DNA of 64,000 nt. Source: Pararge aegeria (Eukaryota; Arthropoda; Insecta; Lepidoptera; Nymphalidae). The notes beneath the pieces were generated by a model. That model saw only the letters and a program-made list of their open reading frames with translations. It had not been told where the DNA came from and did no database searches. Location: positions 17,856,001 through 17,920,000 of the forward strand of contig NC_053184.1 of NCBI RefSeq assembly GCF_905163445.1, read 5' to 3'. Of this stretch, positions 39,001 to 45,175 are shown piece by piece. Positions within the stretch are counted from its first letter, which is position 1, and every line of letters begins with the position of its first letter. The position numbers and the translations under genes were made by a program.

Positions 39001-41076
39001 GCTTGTTATGAGTACTAAAATATTTTTATGAATATAGTATGAATAAATCATATACATATAAACACCCATGAAAAACATTCATTTTCATCACATAAACATT
39101 TATCCAGTTATATAAACCAACCAACCAACCAACCAATAAAACTTGAAGTGAAATAAAAAAGAAACGCGTCTGATTCCACCGCTTTTAAGCCTAATACTTC
39201 TTTGCCTATTTGTCAAACAATAGAGTTATGAGATTTTACTTCATGATAGGGGTAAGGATATAATTTTCTTTACTTACAGATTAGGATTGAGCAAATGTGT
39301 AGTAGCGCTTCTCTCGTTCTCCACGAATCTGACCTTTATTTCAACACCCGGAATGAACACTTTCCTGTGAACGGAATTAAACTTAACCGGCGGAGCATGT
39401 ATGGCTTTGTATGGCACTGAGGTAGCTAGTGGCGCTGAAAATAAAAAAAAAAACCCCTATTATACTGAAGAAGAGCGTTGCATATTTTTTTTTAAAGGCA
39501 GAATATATTTATAACTCTTTGAATTGGTTTTTTAATATTACTTGATTTAACAACACTGTGAAGAAATCTAAATGCCTGCGAGTTTTTCATAACGTTTCTG
39601 CATTCGAGATCTCCTCTCTTCAAAGAGAGAGAGGGATTTAGAGCTTAGCCCAATAAACAATACTATTAGGAAGTAATTGGCAACGATAATTATAGTTAAA
39701 CTGTTAATTATTTTGATGTTATCATATACGGCTTAATCATAGATTATTATTAACCTGTCATTCGTACGATAAGCATTATGAAAGTTTATTTATTTAATAA
39801 ACCATTGTCGTAACTTTGACATCTATCTTTTTCACTGTCAGTCAGTTCACAATCCTTTTAACAAATCAATCAAGTGATAACAACATTAAAAATATGTTTG
39901 TTCTGATCACAAAACAATCTTTTTATCTCTTTAAGAAATCAATATATTGTATCATATCTAACATCTACTTATTTATAAAAATGGAATTATTCTTATTCAT
40001 ACTTTTACAAACAGTGTTAATTAATAACTACGCAAACCACATTTAAGGAATAGATAGTAGTAGTTATCTGCAGATAATCCTGTACCGAACGTTTACCCGT
40101 AACAAATCGATAGGTATGCTTCATATAACAAGAGTATTAGGGCAAAATAGCGCTTGTACCCATGATTTACATGTGACTATGGAACTAGACTTTATTCAAA
40201 ATGCTTAAGTATAGCTTGGTTAAGGGAATGTTCGAAAATAGGTAATTTTGCAGATATGCCTTATCTTTTATGATTCCCATTCAAACTAGATCAAGGGATG
40301 TCTCGATGACAGCTTTAGTAAGGGTATTTTCCGTGGTATTATCTGCACAGCAATGTATGCTTTTAAGCATTGTACCATTTATATGCAGGGTGAACAGAGT
40401 TGGTGAGAATATGGCACCTTGTGGAACACCCTTATAAAAAAAAAAACCGTCGACAAATTCAGTCAAGGTCGCGAACAAACAACGTATAATTAAATTAACT
40501 GACTCATATACCTTGTTTAATAGATACACTTATATTGTTTTCCGATAATATCTATTGTAATCTGATAAAACAAGTGACTCATTAGGACCAGACATTTCAT
40601 GGACTTGTGAAAGTTAAATATATTTGTTCAATACCTTCACTGTCTATTTTTTGACCAAATGAAACAGTAATAATACATTTTGTATTATTGAGATATAATC
40701 ACGAATTATTAAAATAAAAAATTATTAAGATTGATTTGTGGCTGATGATCCAAGAGAACTTGATAAATATTTCATATTCTGAGTGATGCTTAGTTGTAGT
40801 TGCATAGTTGGTCTACCTATATTTTTGTAGTAGTAATTTTAATTGCTTTAAGTAATGAATAATTGTTGCCTTTCTAAATAAATAAATGAAATAAAACATA
40901 CAACTTGCGTCTGTTTCCTCTTTTTGTTTCTCCACATCAATCACTGATAATGATTCTGGTACTGCCAGACTCTCGTCAAAGTCTGAGTCCAGACATGGTG
41001 ATGAGAGTGAGTCCAAATTTTGAAACACATTTTGAAAACAGTCTCCTGGTGTGGTGGTTGGTGTTGGGGTCTCCAT
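14861..41076 (-). CDS. Pld: Phospholipase D, PX-PH-HKD type (whole gene, 20 coding exons)
   Basis: Hydrolyses phosphatidylcholine to phosphatidic acid and choline at membranes; animal PX-PH enzymes are regulated by phosphoinositides and small GTPases (family knowledge). Joining exons 41076-40905, 39434-39278, 37175-36903, 35866-35746, 34730-34579, 34143-34012, 32379-32231, 30643-30408, 29395-29291, 28286-28147, 25103-24939, 24236-23914, 23302-23120, 22011-21879, 21115-21007, 20135-19965, 18651-18485, 17351-17111, 15750-15535 and 15091-14861 keeps frame throughout and gives 1191 residues; human PLD1 is about 1070. In order: PX about 70-245, PH about 255-385, HKD1 H517/K519/D524, acidic linker about 548-705, core with LWIGKDY at 747, TPRMPWHDI at 777 and YIENQFF at 888, HKD2 H1007/K1009/D1014, C-terminus SLWT. 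Both catalytic motifs are intact. The start is the least certain point: the frame stays open from ATG 41076 back to the acceptor at 41109, so an upstream coding exon is possible. Confidence 0.95.
15195..15385 (-). mobile_element. SINE-C, reverse, 5' truncated
   Basis: GTCGCCATCTAACCCCAGAA, TAAGCGTAGCTTGTGATG, CATTCATGTTCATCACACAA. It sits between Pld exons 19 and 20. Confidence 0.65.
15535..15750 (-). CDS. Pld: Pld exon 19
   Basis: A symmetrical 72-codon exon; acceptor GTTCTAG, donor GAG|GTTAG. Encodes DEQFDDGVLNGKPFPCGR then GGLRKRLFREHLG and RFYRNVWKATSTRNTEIY, as in the PLD C-terminal domain. Confidence 0.96.
15998..16170 (-). mobile_element. LINE 3' end, reverse copy
   Basis: Starts TCAAAGTCAAAGTCAAATAT, then TTCAAGCAGGCACATAGATG and AAGAAGAAGCTCGAAACAAA. 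It lies 250 bp upstream of Pld exon 19, in the intron. Confidence 0.6.
16465..16680 (+). mobile_element. SINE-B, headless
   Basis: CTTCGGCCGTGGCTAGTTAC, CGACAAAGACGTGCCGCTAA, CATCATCACTTACCACCAGG and a poly(A) tail. Lies in the intron 430 bp past Pld exon 18 (on the exon 19 side). Confidence 0.65.
16750..16830 (+). mobile_element. Helitron 5' fragment
   Basis: TCCTACTAATATTATG then GTTTGTTTGTTACGCTTTCA and ACTAAACCGATCATCAC: the first 80 bases of the Lep1-like element, truncated. Confidence 0.5.
16825..16985 (-). mobile_element. LINE 3' fragment, related family
   Basis: CAAAATTCAAAATTCATTCG, TTCAAGTAGGCTTATATTAA, then GAGAAGCCGGCAAGAAACTC: a widespread lepidopteran LINE tail, here reverse. 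It ends about 125 bp from Pld exon 18. Confidence 0.45.
17111..17351 (-). CDS. Pld: Pld exon 18 (second HKD motif)
   Basis: Acceptor TTGTAG, donor CAG|GTATT. Encodes FHGLRTHSVLDG, VYVHSKLLIADDRFVICGSA and NINDRSMIGKRDSE. HSKLLIAD is the second catalytic signature (H1007, K1009, D1014). The exon is much more GC-rich than its introns, so both opposite-strand frames are open here by shadowing. Confidence 0.97.
17596..17745. repeat. Palindromic pair of tRNA-derived SINE pieces
   Basis: The outer arms AAAATGCATATAAAAATTT and AAATTTTTATATGCATTTTA are exact inverses. Inside, the minus strand reads a tRNA 3' half (GCAGGTTCAAATCCTGTCGG) and the plus strand a tRNA 5' half (GCCGTAGCTTAATTGGAGAA, GCGCTTAAGCCGCG). 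Two truncated copies are fused head to head, between Pld exons 17 and 18. Confidence 0.6.
17917..18400. repeat. Dispersed repeat with TAACTTCTAACGCGTGTAC end
   Basis: The end TAACTTCTAACGCGTGTACA...GTACAC at about 18369 recurs inverted at about 63312-63345 (GTGTACTTAAGTACACGCGT, TAGAAGTTA), where GTATCTTACGCC also follows. This suggests a MITE-type family; limits are approximate. Confidence 0.4.
18485..18651 (-). CDS. Pld: Pld exon 17
   Basis: Acceptor GTTTCAG, donor AG|GTAGG. Encodes IGEALFNRIMRAHRAKE, then RVFVVMPLLPGFEG and HWNYQSIC, equal to the VVIPLLPGFEG block of mammalian PLDs. Confidence 0.96.
19251..19382. repeat. Perfect 62-bp inverted repeat, 8-nt loop
   Basis: Arms 19251-19312 and 19321-19382 are exact reverse complements over all 62 bases; the loop is TATATTTA. 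AT-rich, inside a Pld intron. Confidence 0.9.
19498..19662 (+). pseudogene. LINE ORF2 C-terminal fragment
   Basis: Plus-strand frame KLKRGRPKATWKRSLE, then ESAARDRSGWIKVVSA, ending at TAA 19660-19662. The pattern GRPK.TW.R..E....DR..W is the C-terminal tail of endonuclease/RT elements common in insects. It lies in a Pld intron, antisense to the gene. Confidence 0.65.
19670..19735 (+). repeat. (GAA)n-rich microsatellite
   Basis: Repeats of AGAAGAAG; a second run lies at 19918-19945, next to Pld exon 16. Confidence 0.85.
19740..19880 (-). mobile_element. SINE-B fragment, reverse
   Basis: GTAAGCCCTTGACTGCAATC, GGTATATGATGATGCAGTCT and CGGTTTCTACGCGACATCTT; follows a (GAA)n microsatellite at 19670-19735. 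Confidence 0.6.
19965..20135 (-). CDS. Pld: Pld exon 16 (IENQFF block)
   Basis: A symmetrical 57-codon exon; acceptor CACGCAG, donor CAG|GTTAG. Encodes VLRSVSCWSCG and HYVYIENQFFIT, the conserved IENQFF segment lining the active site. Confidence 0.96.
20225..20570. repeat. Dispersed repeat, first copy
   Basis: Shares GATACAATCTGTTATTGCT, ATATCTCAACAACAGACCT and GAGCACCTACGTCAAATCTG with 58530-58830 in the same orientation. The class is not recognised. Confidence 0.5.
21007..21115 (-). CDS. Pld: Pld exon 15
   Basis: Acceptor TTTTCAG, donor CAG|GTCAG. Encodes QNVNYPYLLPKTYTDIK, matching the YP.LLPK motif that precedes the second half of the core. The residues after it are less conserved. Confidence 0.92.
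21171..21438 (+). mobile_element. Non-autonomous Helitron, lepidopteran Lep1-like
   Basis: Starts TCCCTACTAATATTATAAAT and ends GGGCACATCTAG before T, the TC..CTAG ends of Helitrons; a GC-rich hairpin (GGGCGAAGCCGCAGGGC) precedes the end. The body has the common ACTGAACCGATCTTCATGAA block. It sits in a Pld intron about 60 bp from exon 15. Confidence 0.7.
21879..22011 (-). CDS. Pld: Pld exon 14 (core block TPRMPWHDI)
   Basis: Acceptor ATTTCAG, donor AG|GTATT. Encodes DRNTTPRMPWHDIGVVVQG, then ARDVARHFIQRWN, one of the most conserved stretches in PX-PH PLDs. No Met-started open frame covers it; it was found by homology. Confidence 0.96.
22558..22665 (+). mobile_element. SINE-A central fragment
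   Basis: CTTGCTTCAACGGTGAAGGA, GCGAGGAAACCTGCATGCCT and TAATGTTCTCAACGGCGTGT; both ends lost. A similar fragment is at 29666-29772. Confidence 0.55.
22886..23040. mobile_element. Fold-back MITE, internally deleted copy
   Basis: Ends TTTGCTATACTCCGCGAAAA at 22888 and its inverse finishing at about 23034; the middle keeps ATCTTCGGCAATGTACC but most of the second arm is lost. It lies 80 bp from Pld exon 13, in the intron. Confidence 0.7.
23120..23302 (-). CDS. Pld: Pld exon 13 (re-entry into core)
   Basis: Acceptor GCTCTAG, donor G|GTGAG. After a basic, helical lead-in it encodes KLWIGKDYVNFIVKDF and LDLPFV, the conserved block following the variable loop in PLD1/PLD2. Confidence 0.95.
23324..23620 (+). 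mobile_element. Helitron-like 5' fragment with internal tandem duplication
   Basis: Begins TACTAATATTATAAATGCGA and keeps ACGACTGAACCAATTTGTCA. At about 23486-23543 a unit around TATTGAGGGAATTGTGAAAA is present twice in tandem. No CTAG end is visible. It lies just upstream of Pld exon 13, in the intron. Confidence 0.5.
23914..24236 (-). CDS. Pld: Pld exon 12 (acidic linker, long exon)
   Basis: The longest coding exon (323 nt); acceptor TTTCAG, donor G|GTAAT. Encodes a low-complexity acidic segment (IEDIPKLEPLELEPTDQ) and later IIYPPFEEEL. In mammalian PLD1 the equivalent loop sits between the two half-catalytic domains and is variable; its role here is inferred from position only. Confidence 0.9.
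24473..24545. mobile_element. Fold-back MITE, terminal fragment
   Basis: Only the outer inverted-repeat end survives (ACCATACAAATTCTCCTGCT, GTTCGCGGAGTATAGC, AAATTAAGCTTAG). It lies in the Pld intron between exons 11 and 12. Confidence 0.6.
24939..25103 (-). CDS. Pld: Pld exon 11 (linker, first part)
   Basis: Acceptor TCCACAG, donor AT|GTAAG. Begins LTDLGN, completing HRLTD after HKD1 as in PLD1, then enters a poorly conserved Ser/Lys-rich linker with TSSSPGAGLYLPQTNG. It follows a 3.0-kb intron, the second longest between confirmed coding exons here. Confidence 0.92.
25850..26067 (+). mobile_element. LINE 3' end, TGACTTTGACTTTG tail
   Basis: CACCCGGCTAAGTTTTAGTT, ATCGCCATCACTACTCA and TGTGCCTATTTGAATAAATA lead to the tail TTGACTTTGACTTTGAAC. 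Related copies lie near 15998-16170 and 44826-45175 (reverse) and 51690-51801 (forward). Confidence 0.6.
27056..27108. repeat. Perfect 24-bp inverted repeat, 5-nt loop
   Basis: Arms 27056-27079 (TATCTCACTTTCCAATGATT...) and 27085-27108; loop TTTTC. In the Pld intron between exons 10 and 11. Confidence 0.9.
28147..28286 (-). CDS. Pld: Pld exon 10 (first HKD motif)
   Basis: Acceptor CTTGCAG, donor AG|GTAAC. Encodes WAHHEKIVVVDQTVAFVGG then DLCYGRWDDHKH. HEKIVVVD is the first catalytic HxKxxxxD signature (H517, K519, D524); nothing in it looks damaged. Confidence 0.97.
28373..28568 (+). mobile_element. SINE-A, partly deleted
   Basis: GAGTTTGAATCCCAGCACGC, CGACGGCGAAGGAAAACATC and CTGTAGTGGCCCGGTAATGA. 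It begins about 85 bp upstream of Pld exon 10, in the intron. The next copy starts 100 bp further on. Confidence 0.65.
28676..28925 (+). mobile_element. SINE-A copy
   Basis: AACCCGACACGCACCTCTAA, AACGGTGAAGGAAACCATCG and TGCCCTGTAGAGGGCCAGTA. A-box half missing. Confidence 0.65.
29291..29395 (-). CDS. Pld: Pld exon 9
   Basis: A 35-codon symmetrical exon with acceptor TTTCCAG and donor AAG|GTACA. Encodes AQGVKVSIMLYKEVEMALG, a conserved strand-helix block just before the first HKD motif. Confidence 0.95.
29490..29640. mobile_element. Fold-back MITE, half copy
   Basis: Carries one arm only: TTTGCTATACTCCGCGAAAT, GCAGGAGAATCGGTATGGTG, TTCTTCGGCAATGTACC, then TTTACAATGAATAATTATAG. The mirror arm is missing. 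Located just upstream of Pld exon 9, in the intron. Confidence 0.65.
30408..30643 (-). CDS. Pld: Pld exon 8 (start of catalytic region)
   Basis: Acceptor TTCCTACAG, donor GCG|GTAAG. Encodes REFTYPNVHHSFAPPRAGTP, then VADAMELAKEEIFIADWWLS and LDTILKRKA, the strongly conserved opening of the PLD catalytic core. A second AG at 30579-30578 would drop 22 residues and change phase; the longer form joins the previous exon in frame. Confidence 0.94.
30753..31018 (+). mobile_element. SINE-C (tRNA-derived), full length
   Basis: Head GGACGGCCGATTGGCGCAGT, B box GTGGGTTGGATTCCCACTAC, body GTTTTTCAGTGTCTGGGTGT and CAAGCTACGCTTGCTTTGGG, tail (TTTAT)n. The 98-codon open frame inside is the repeat, not a gene. 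Confidence 0.75.
31800..32035. other. LINE-type tail plus unclassified GC-richer block
   Basis: ATAAAGATATTATTATTATT is a retroelement tail. The following GGCGCCACCTTGGCTTGG... stretch has a 62-codon open frame with no recognisable motif and no splice sites in phase with Pld. Treated as repeat. Confidence 0.3.
32231..32379 (-). CDS. Pld: Pld exon 7 (PH domain, second half)
   Basis: Acceptor AACAATAG, donor G|GTAAG. Encodes FEVSSGMYSTGLSNGLQI, then MVIKCWTKRKSKEWMQYL, the closing strands and C-terminal helix with its Trp of the PH domain. Confidence 0.92.
32528..32830. mobile_element. Two SINE-A fragments, inverted to each other
   Basis: 32528-32616 is reverse (GATCTCCCACAATGAGATGG, GCTGGCCCAGTGCGGATTGG). 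32666-32830 is forward (TTTAACGGCGACGGAAAAAA, GACCCGTGCCCTGTAGTTGG). They flank 50 bp of AT-rich DNA in a Pld intron. Confidence 0.6.
33260..33572 (+). mobile_element. SINE-B (tRNA-derived), full length
   Basis: Head GACCTCCCTGGCGCAACGGT, B box CTGGTTCGATTCCCAGCA, body GGCCGTGGCTAGTTACCACC and CCGACAAAGACGTGCCACTA, tail CTAACTTGTGGAATAAAAAA. Open frames here are read-through of the repeat. Confidence 0.75.
33700..33960 (+). mobile_element. LINE tail with GGGAGAGGCCTTTAGTCCA
   Basis: Holds AGGTGACGTACGAGGTGATT, AACGAGAAGCAGCGTCCTCT and GGGAGAGGCCTTTAGTCCAT, a non-LTR tail. Two relatives follow SINE-like sequence at 38745-38935 and 53385-53555. Confidence 0.5.
34012..34143 (-). CDS. Pld: Pld exon 6 (PH domain, first half)
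   Basis: Acceptor TTTATAG, donor GG|GTAAG. Encodes CAKWQERWFFVKDTFFGYI, the PH strand pair with the conserved RW..VKD..F.Y pattern, then GVMLFDQ. In PLDs this PH domain helps membrane targeting. Confidence 0.94.
34475..34550 (+). mobile_element. Helitron 3' end
   Basis: GACGAAGTCGCGGGCAACAG followed by CTAG (34547-34550) and T: a typical lepidopteran Helitron terminus with its GC hairpin. It abuts Pld exon 5 within 30 bp. Confidence 0.55.
34579..34730 (-). CDS. Pld: Pld exon 5 (PX-PH junction)
   Basis: Acceptor ATTTAAG, donor AG|GTCAG. Encodes VKFLEVSQLSFIAELGTKG, then EGMIQKRTGS and a Cys/Gly-rich segment, matching the 'FLEIS.LSF..ELG.KG.EGM..KR.GG' stretch of PLD1/PLD2 where PX passes into PH. 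An alternative donor 6-11 nt upstream (GTGTGT) would break phase. Confidence 0.93.
34770..34975 (+). mobile_element. Helitron-like fragment
   Basis: Contains CCTAAAAGGCTGGACCGATT, TGGCACCCTGGATGGTT and ends GGGGTCCGCTAG before T, consistent with a short Helitron tail. Confidence 0.4.
35746..35866 (-). CDS. Pld: Pld exon 4 (end of PX domain)
   Basis: Acceptor TTTTGCAG, donor ACG|GTAAG. Encodes FPRKPEVMVTYEGIQLR and the amphipathic helix KQLEEYLFNLL followed by YRNHHET, matching the C-terminal helix of PLD PX domains, where YRN is conserved. Confidence 0.94.
36903..37175 (-). CDS. Pld: Pld exon 3 (PX domain core)
   Basis: Acceptor TATTCTAG, donor AG|GTATG. Encodes YTINLQHGDFSWTIKKRYKH, the aromatic and basic core of the PX fold that binds phosphoinositides, then IPFPTKTH and a very basic stretch ending RKRKGALP. 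The longer open frame in this interval starting at ATG 37155 is a shadow in another frame. Confidence 0.93.
38444..38736 (+). mobile_element. SINE-B, full length
   Basis: Head GACCTCCCTAGCGCAACGGT, B box GGGTTCGAATCCCGGCAG, body CGTGGCTAGTTACCACCCTA, tail TTGTAGATGGATAAAAAAAA. Confidence 0.75.
38745..38935 (+). mobile_element. LINE tail, second copy
   Basis: CGTACGAGGCGACTTAGGGA, AGCAGCGTCCTCTGTGC and GAGAGGCCTTTAGTCCAGCA, directly after a SINE-B copy. Confidence 0.5.
38936..39115 (-). mobile_element. SINE-C, reverse, truncated
   Basis: ACACATCGCCATCCAGCCCT, AAGTAAGCGTAGCTTGTTAT, TTCATTTTCATCACATAAAC; followed by a (CCAA)n run at 39119-39136. Confidence 0.6.
39278..39434 (-). CDS. Pld: Pld exon 2 (start of PX domain)
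   Basis: Acceptor TTTTCAG, donor CT|GTAAG. It encodes a segment with VKFNSVHRKVFIPGVE and ends LLNPNL, running into YTINLQHGDFSW of the next exon, the start of a phospholipase D PX domain. The codon split CT|A (Leu) joins cleanly. Confidence 0.88.
40281..40529 (-). pseudogene. Non-LTR retrotransposon reverse transcriptase fragment
   Basis: An 82-codon open frame with GVPQGAIFSPTLFTLHING and later CCADNTT, the RT palm motif GVPQGS.LSPTLF and the degraded catalytic YADD box (here CADN). It lies in the first long intron of Pld, on the same strand as the gene. It is a dead fragment: both ends are missing and the catalytic box is altered. Confidence 0.75.
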
Positions 41077-41108
41077 GCCGTAGTTTGTGTAGCTGTAAAG
41101 TTCCTCAT
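40905..41108 (-). CDS. Pld: Pld exon 1 of the coding set (N-terminus)
   Basis: The acceptor TTTCAG abuts 41108 and the donor is AA|GTTGTA, weaker than the others. The likely start is ATG 41076-41074 in GGCATGG context, giving METPTPTTTPGDCFQ; the frame is open 32 nt further up to the acceptor. The segment is acidic and Ser-rich, as expected before a PX domain. Phase 1 at its end matches the next exon (A|CG, Thr). Confidence 0.75.
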
Positions 41109-41109
41109 C

Positions 41110-43079
41110 TGAAATTACACTGTTTTTATTATTGATGAATCCAAAATGATAGGATGTTATGGATTTAGTTATTCAGTCAATAATATTATGGTACAGCAAA
41201 CACCATAGTCAAAAGTATTTACCTAAAATCATTAGTCTTAATGCAAAACGGCTGTGATCAGGTTAATTTAAACAACAAAACTTTTTTTTATTAAAATTTG
41301 ATTGAATTTTTTCAATATATTGATGTCCTAATATTTATTTTTGTTTTAAAAACAACATTACTTACAAACGAAATTAATTCATTTTTCTGCTTAATTCATA
41401 CTTATATTTTAAATAAAATATTGTTTGTTTCATAATTTGTAATTGACAAACTCCAAAGATGCTGAACTAAATTTAGTAATACTTCAGAATTAGAAAGCTA
41501 CCCAGAAGTCCTGCACTTCACATGTTACTATAAAAGGTTATAAGGTTTAGACACATTGCTTAGGAGATAATGAAAAATTATAACTATGGTATGATTTTAT
41601 ATCTATTAGTATGTTATCTGCGTGGCCAATATTTTGCTTAATGAAACCGTGGGTAACAGATTGTTTTATATATACCAATTATAATAAAACGGTTTGCTTA
41701 TTGGTTTCAAGTACAATGATTTCATACATCATACAAATAATTTATTATTAATTTTACACTCAACATTAGAATATTAAATTTACTGGAGATGATCAACATT
41801 TTATATACTTTTATGAACACAAATAGTTTTTGTTTTTATGCTACTGTGCAGTCCGCTATAAATTTTTTAGAAGATTTTAAAAATTATAAACTCAAGAGAT
41901 CAAGGGTGTAAATACTCAACTGTCAACGGTACATCGATTGCAACAACAATTTGTATTATCATTTTTAAACTTAGTAGCAAATATAATTAGCATTAGTTAA
42001 TTATTATTTGTGATGCAGCAATAGTATAGTGGTTAGGGCTTTATAAGAGTTCCGCCCGCTGCACACACCTCTAACATTTCACAGTTATGTTCAAATAAAT
42101 ATAACTATGAAGAAAAACATTGTGAGGGAATCTTCATATGCTAAAAACATTGTGAGGGAATCTTCATGCTATTGCAAACTCACATAGAGTTTGCCATAGC
42201 ATTCTAAGTTCCTTGCCCTGTAATGGGCCTGTAATGAGTTGATAATGATAATAAAGAGTGATGCTTATATAAAACTAAAAAAACCTGGCCAAATGAACAA
42301 AAGCACTCAATAGAAATCACTCATATGTAGAAATACAAGATTGTATTTAAAATTGAAGTCAATACATGTTACTTTCATGTTTTGCAAACACTAACATATC
42401 AATGCTAAATTTTTATTAACAAAATTTTCTAGTCAACAACCTTGGTCCTGGTTTTTTCCTTTTTTGTACAAATTTTGTGAGAATTGTTTCCTGTCCTGGG
42501 ATTAATGTTACTTTCTGTCCTTTCTAACTAACTCTGTGCCAAAAAAACAAGTTGTTTGGTTGTTTAGTTAGGGCCTGAAGGTAGGACAAACAAACACACT
42601 TTTGCATTTCTAATATTATTATGGATTATGTATAACAACGCTGTCACTTATTGGCATTATTTGCTTGTTTTCCATTGTAAATATGATCCATATGCTAACA
42701 ATAAAACAATGAACAAACACATAACACTTGCACACACTACCTCGCTTTATGAGATTGTGGAAACTGAGTGTCAAATCATTGCGTTCCATGTTATTCTGCA
42801 CAATAAAATCCGTTCTCACGTCACGGTACCCGCAAGGATGCTGATATGTAATGTTCTGGCCATTACACAGTATGTGTTTAACACTTGTGTACATAATCTA
42901 CGCTGATAAGATAAGTTGATGCGATTTGGCGATTTCAGTTATTCCACGACGATGGTTGCGTTCGGTTTGTGTGAAAACGAACGAACGTTTTTTGGAAACG
43001 ATTTTACACGCTTCATTGAAGGCTACTATCAAGGCTTTGAGAAGTAAAACACAGTAAAATAGTAAAAAAAAGTACTTAC
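41110..43079. other. Region upstream of first Pld coding exon
   Basis: AT-rich; holds only the old SINE-A at 42013. Overlapping 91/92-codon frames at 42619-42906 lie on opposite strands and show no family motif. Confidence 0.4.
42013..42243 (+). mobile_element. SINE-A, diverged, with internal tandem repeat
   Basis: A box GCAGCAATAGTATAGTGGTT is recognisable. The block AAAACATTGTGAGGGAATCT is present twice in a row (about 42113 and 42146). Confidence 0.55.
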
Positions 43080-43180
43080 AAAACTTTATTGCCAATGTTC
43101 CGCTTGCTGTACTTCTATCATGACTGAGTGAAACAACGACTATGGATGGATGTATGAGGTTAGATAACTTATTAACTGAT
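43080..43180 (-). other. Possible untranslated first exon of Pld
   Basis: On the minus strand AATAAAGTTTT is followed by a consensus donor GTAAGTAC at 43079-43072. The stretch upstream holds only a short frame (ATGATAGAAGTACAGC then TAA), so it would be 5' UTR. It lies 2 kb above the first Pld coding exon. No acceptor-to-donor proof exists. Confidence 0.25.
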
Positions 43181-43647
43181 TCACTCGGATAATTACTTGT
43201 GTGTTCAAGGTTTATTCGTGTTAAAAAACTGAGTTGAGGCCCAGTGATAGGTACCTTTATCTTTCATCCAGCATCCTTGACTGACGTTTATGTTGACGTA
43301 TGACGTACCGTGATAATGACGTCTGATGGACAACAGAGCTTCCCAAACTACAACCCTCAGGCTAATTTGCAAATTAAATCGACCATTTTGCAAATCTGTA
43401 ATAATTAGATTAAATATGTTGTATAACTTTATTGAGTTTTAAATATAAATTAAATATTTGGACTATTGGTAGTCATAAGCATAATTCTTATTCCTATATT
43501 GAGGATGCTTTAAATTTGTAGAAAATAGATCACCAGTTAGCCATCTCAGTGTAGCACATCATTCCTGAATTAAATTTTCTACTAAAAATATGATTTAAAT
43601 AGTTAAGACCATTATGTATTTAAAAAATATGATTTCTGTTTATATAT

Positions 43648-43691
43648 CAAGGAAGACACTTAAATAAAATATATTATAAGTGTCTTCCTTG
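43648..43691. repeat. Perfect 15-bp inverted repeat
   Basis: CAAGGAAGACACTTA at 43648-43662 and its inverse at 43677-43691; 14-nt AT-rich loop. Confidence 0.8.
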
Positions 43692-44294
43692 CCAATGTTG
43701 GAAATAAATGAAATTTTGTACACATCTGGTAGCAATTTGTCTCCTCTCAGTAAATACAGTAGTCTGCCATCTTTTTGGCTGGCCTTAAAACTATCTCACT
43801 TTAGGGCGGCCAAAAGGTGCAGACTTTTGAACGCCAATCATGCGCCAAGTTCCCTTCAGGAGCTGAAAATTTTGAAAATTAGTTGAAACGTAGTTAGGTA
43901 AATAATAAAGGTTCAGAACAAGAAAGTCACGAAACTTTCGAAAATAAAATAACCAGCAATTGAAAAACTTGTTTATTTTTGTCATAGAATATATACTTAA
44001 CATTTTTAAGGTACATTTAATTTTAATATAAATATTAACCTAAATGTTATTGTTATTTAACGCCTGCCTATTTTACTATAGCAATTCAGTAGTTTTTAAC
44101 TGACTAGGCCAAAAATCCAACAGGTTCATTAGGTACAGCTTTTTGCTTATTACTTGTCAAGATAGTTTTATATTAAATTCCGTATCTACTGAATGCCCTT
44201 CTTGGTGCAACAAAGTTATTTATCTGTCCCAAGTTTCTTTACAACTGTTTAATCGTAAATTTAAAATTACTGTCAGAGCGTAGATATGCTAGCA

Positions 44295-44460
44295 TTATCA
44301 TCATCATTACCATCATTACACTATTGTAATCTTTGATCTCTACCAACCAATGAACTGGCCACTACTCTACAGAGCTCGGGGCTCCTTTCAGTATGCAAAG
44401 GGTTTAGGACATGCTCCAACAAACTGTCTAAGTGCGGACACTAGGTGAGGTTGCAGTTAA
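44295..44460 (-). mobile_element. SINE-A fragment, old
   Basis: Diverged reverse copy: GAACTGGCCACTACTCTACA, GGGCTCCTTTCAGTATGCAA and GGGTTTAGGACATGC. Confidence 0.4.
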
Positions 44461-44664
44461 AAGATAAGAAGTAACTTTTAGCAATTTTCTTTATACAACT
44501 GCTACTAGCGGATGACCAAAACTCCGTGTCCGTACAATTTCTGACATTTTATACACGGCGTACCAAGTAACCACGAAGTAAGTACATTTTTGTTATTTCT
44601 TTCGCTCGGCTATTATCACATCTGGGGGATTACTCCCATTGCTTAAAGCAGTATTACTTTAAAA

Positions 44665-44830
44665 CTAGCAGTCGCCCGCTTTCTTAGTCCGCGTTTATCG
44701 CGGATTTTTACAAATCCCGTTGGAGATATTTGTGATATTTGTTTTCCTGTGATAAAAAAGTAGCCGTGTTACTCTCCGTTCGTTTGGTCATTGGTCATTG
44801 GTCGCACGTTCAACGTAGGTATATTTCAAG
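44665..44830 (-). mobile_element. Helitron fragment, reverse orientation
   Basis: Starts CTAGCAGTCGCCCGCTTTCT and continues TTTACAAATCCCG, the reverse complement of a Helitron 3' end. A similar inverted terminus occurs near 48170 (GCCGTTGCCCGCGACTTCGT). Confidence 0.5.
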
Positions 44831-45175
44831 GTCAAAGTCAAAGTCAAAAATATCTTTATTCAAGTAGGCCCATAGGTGGCACTTTTGATGCGTACATAAG
44901 AATTACACGGTAGTGAGATGATGGCGATAACCACATTCGTAAACTTAAAACTAAAGCTACGAGGGTTCCAAACGCGTCCTGGTCTAAGAAGAAGCCCACA
45001 ACAAACTTAGCCGGGTATTTTTTTTTTTTTTGTTATCACCATCTCACAATGTCATTTTAAATTATTAGAAGAGCAACCTGGTTAGAGCAATAATTTACAC
45101 CCAAGCTTTTTTATCGTTTACGTAGTCCTTTATACTATAATAGGACTTTTCTATAAGCTTACGTTTAATACATAT
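44826..45175 (-). mobile_element. LINE 3' end, longest reverse copy
   Basis: AAGGTCAAAGTCAAAGTCAA tail, CAAGTAGGCCCATAGGTGGC and ACAAACTTAGCCGGGT. Longer than the other copies; it shares the CCAAGCTTTTTTATCGTTTA block with the copy at 25850. Confidence 0.6.

Noticed and set aside
42619..42906. Overlapping 91/92-codon frames on opposite strands
   Set aside because: No homology, no splice context, and both strands are open equally, as expected by chance.
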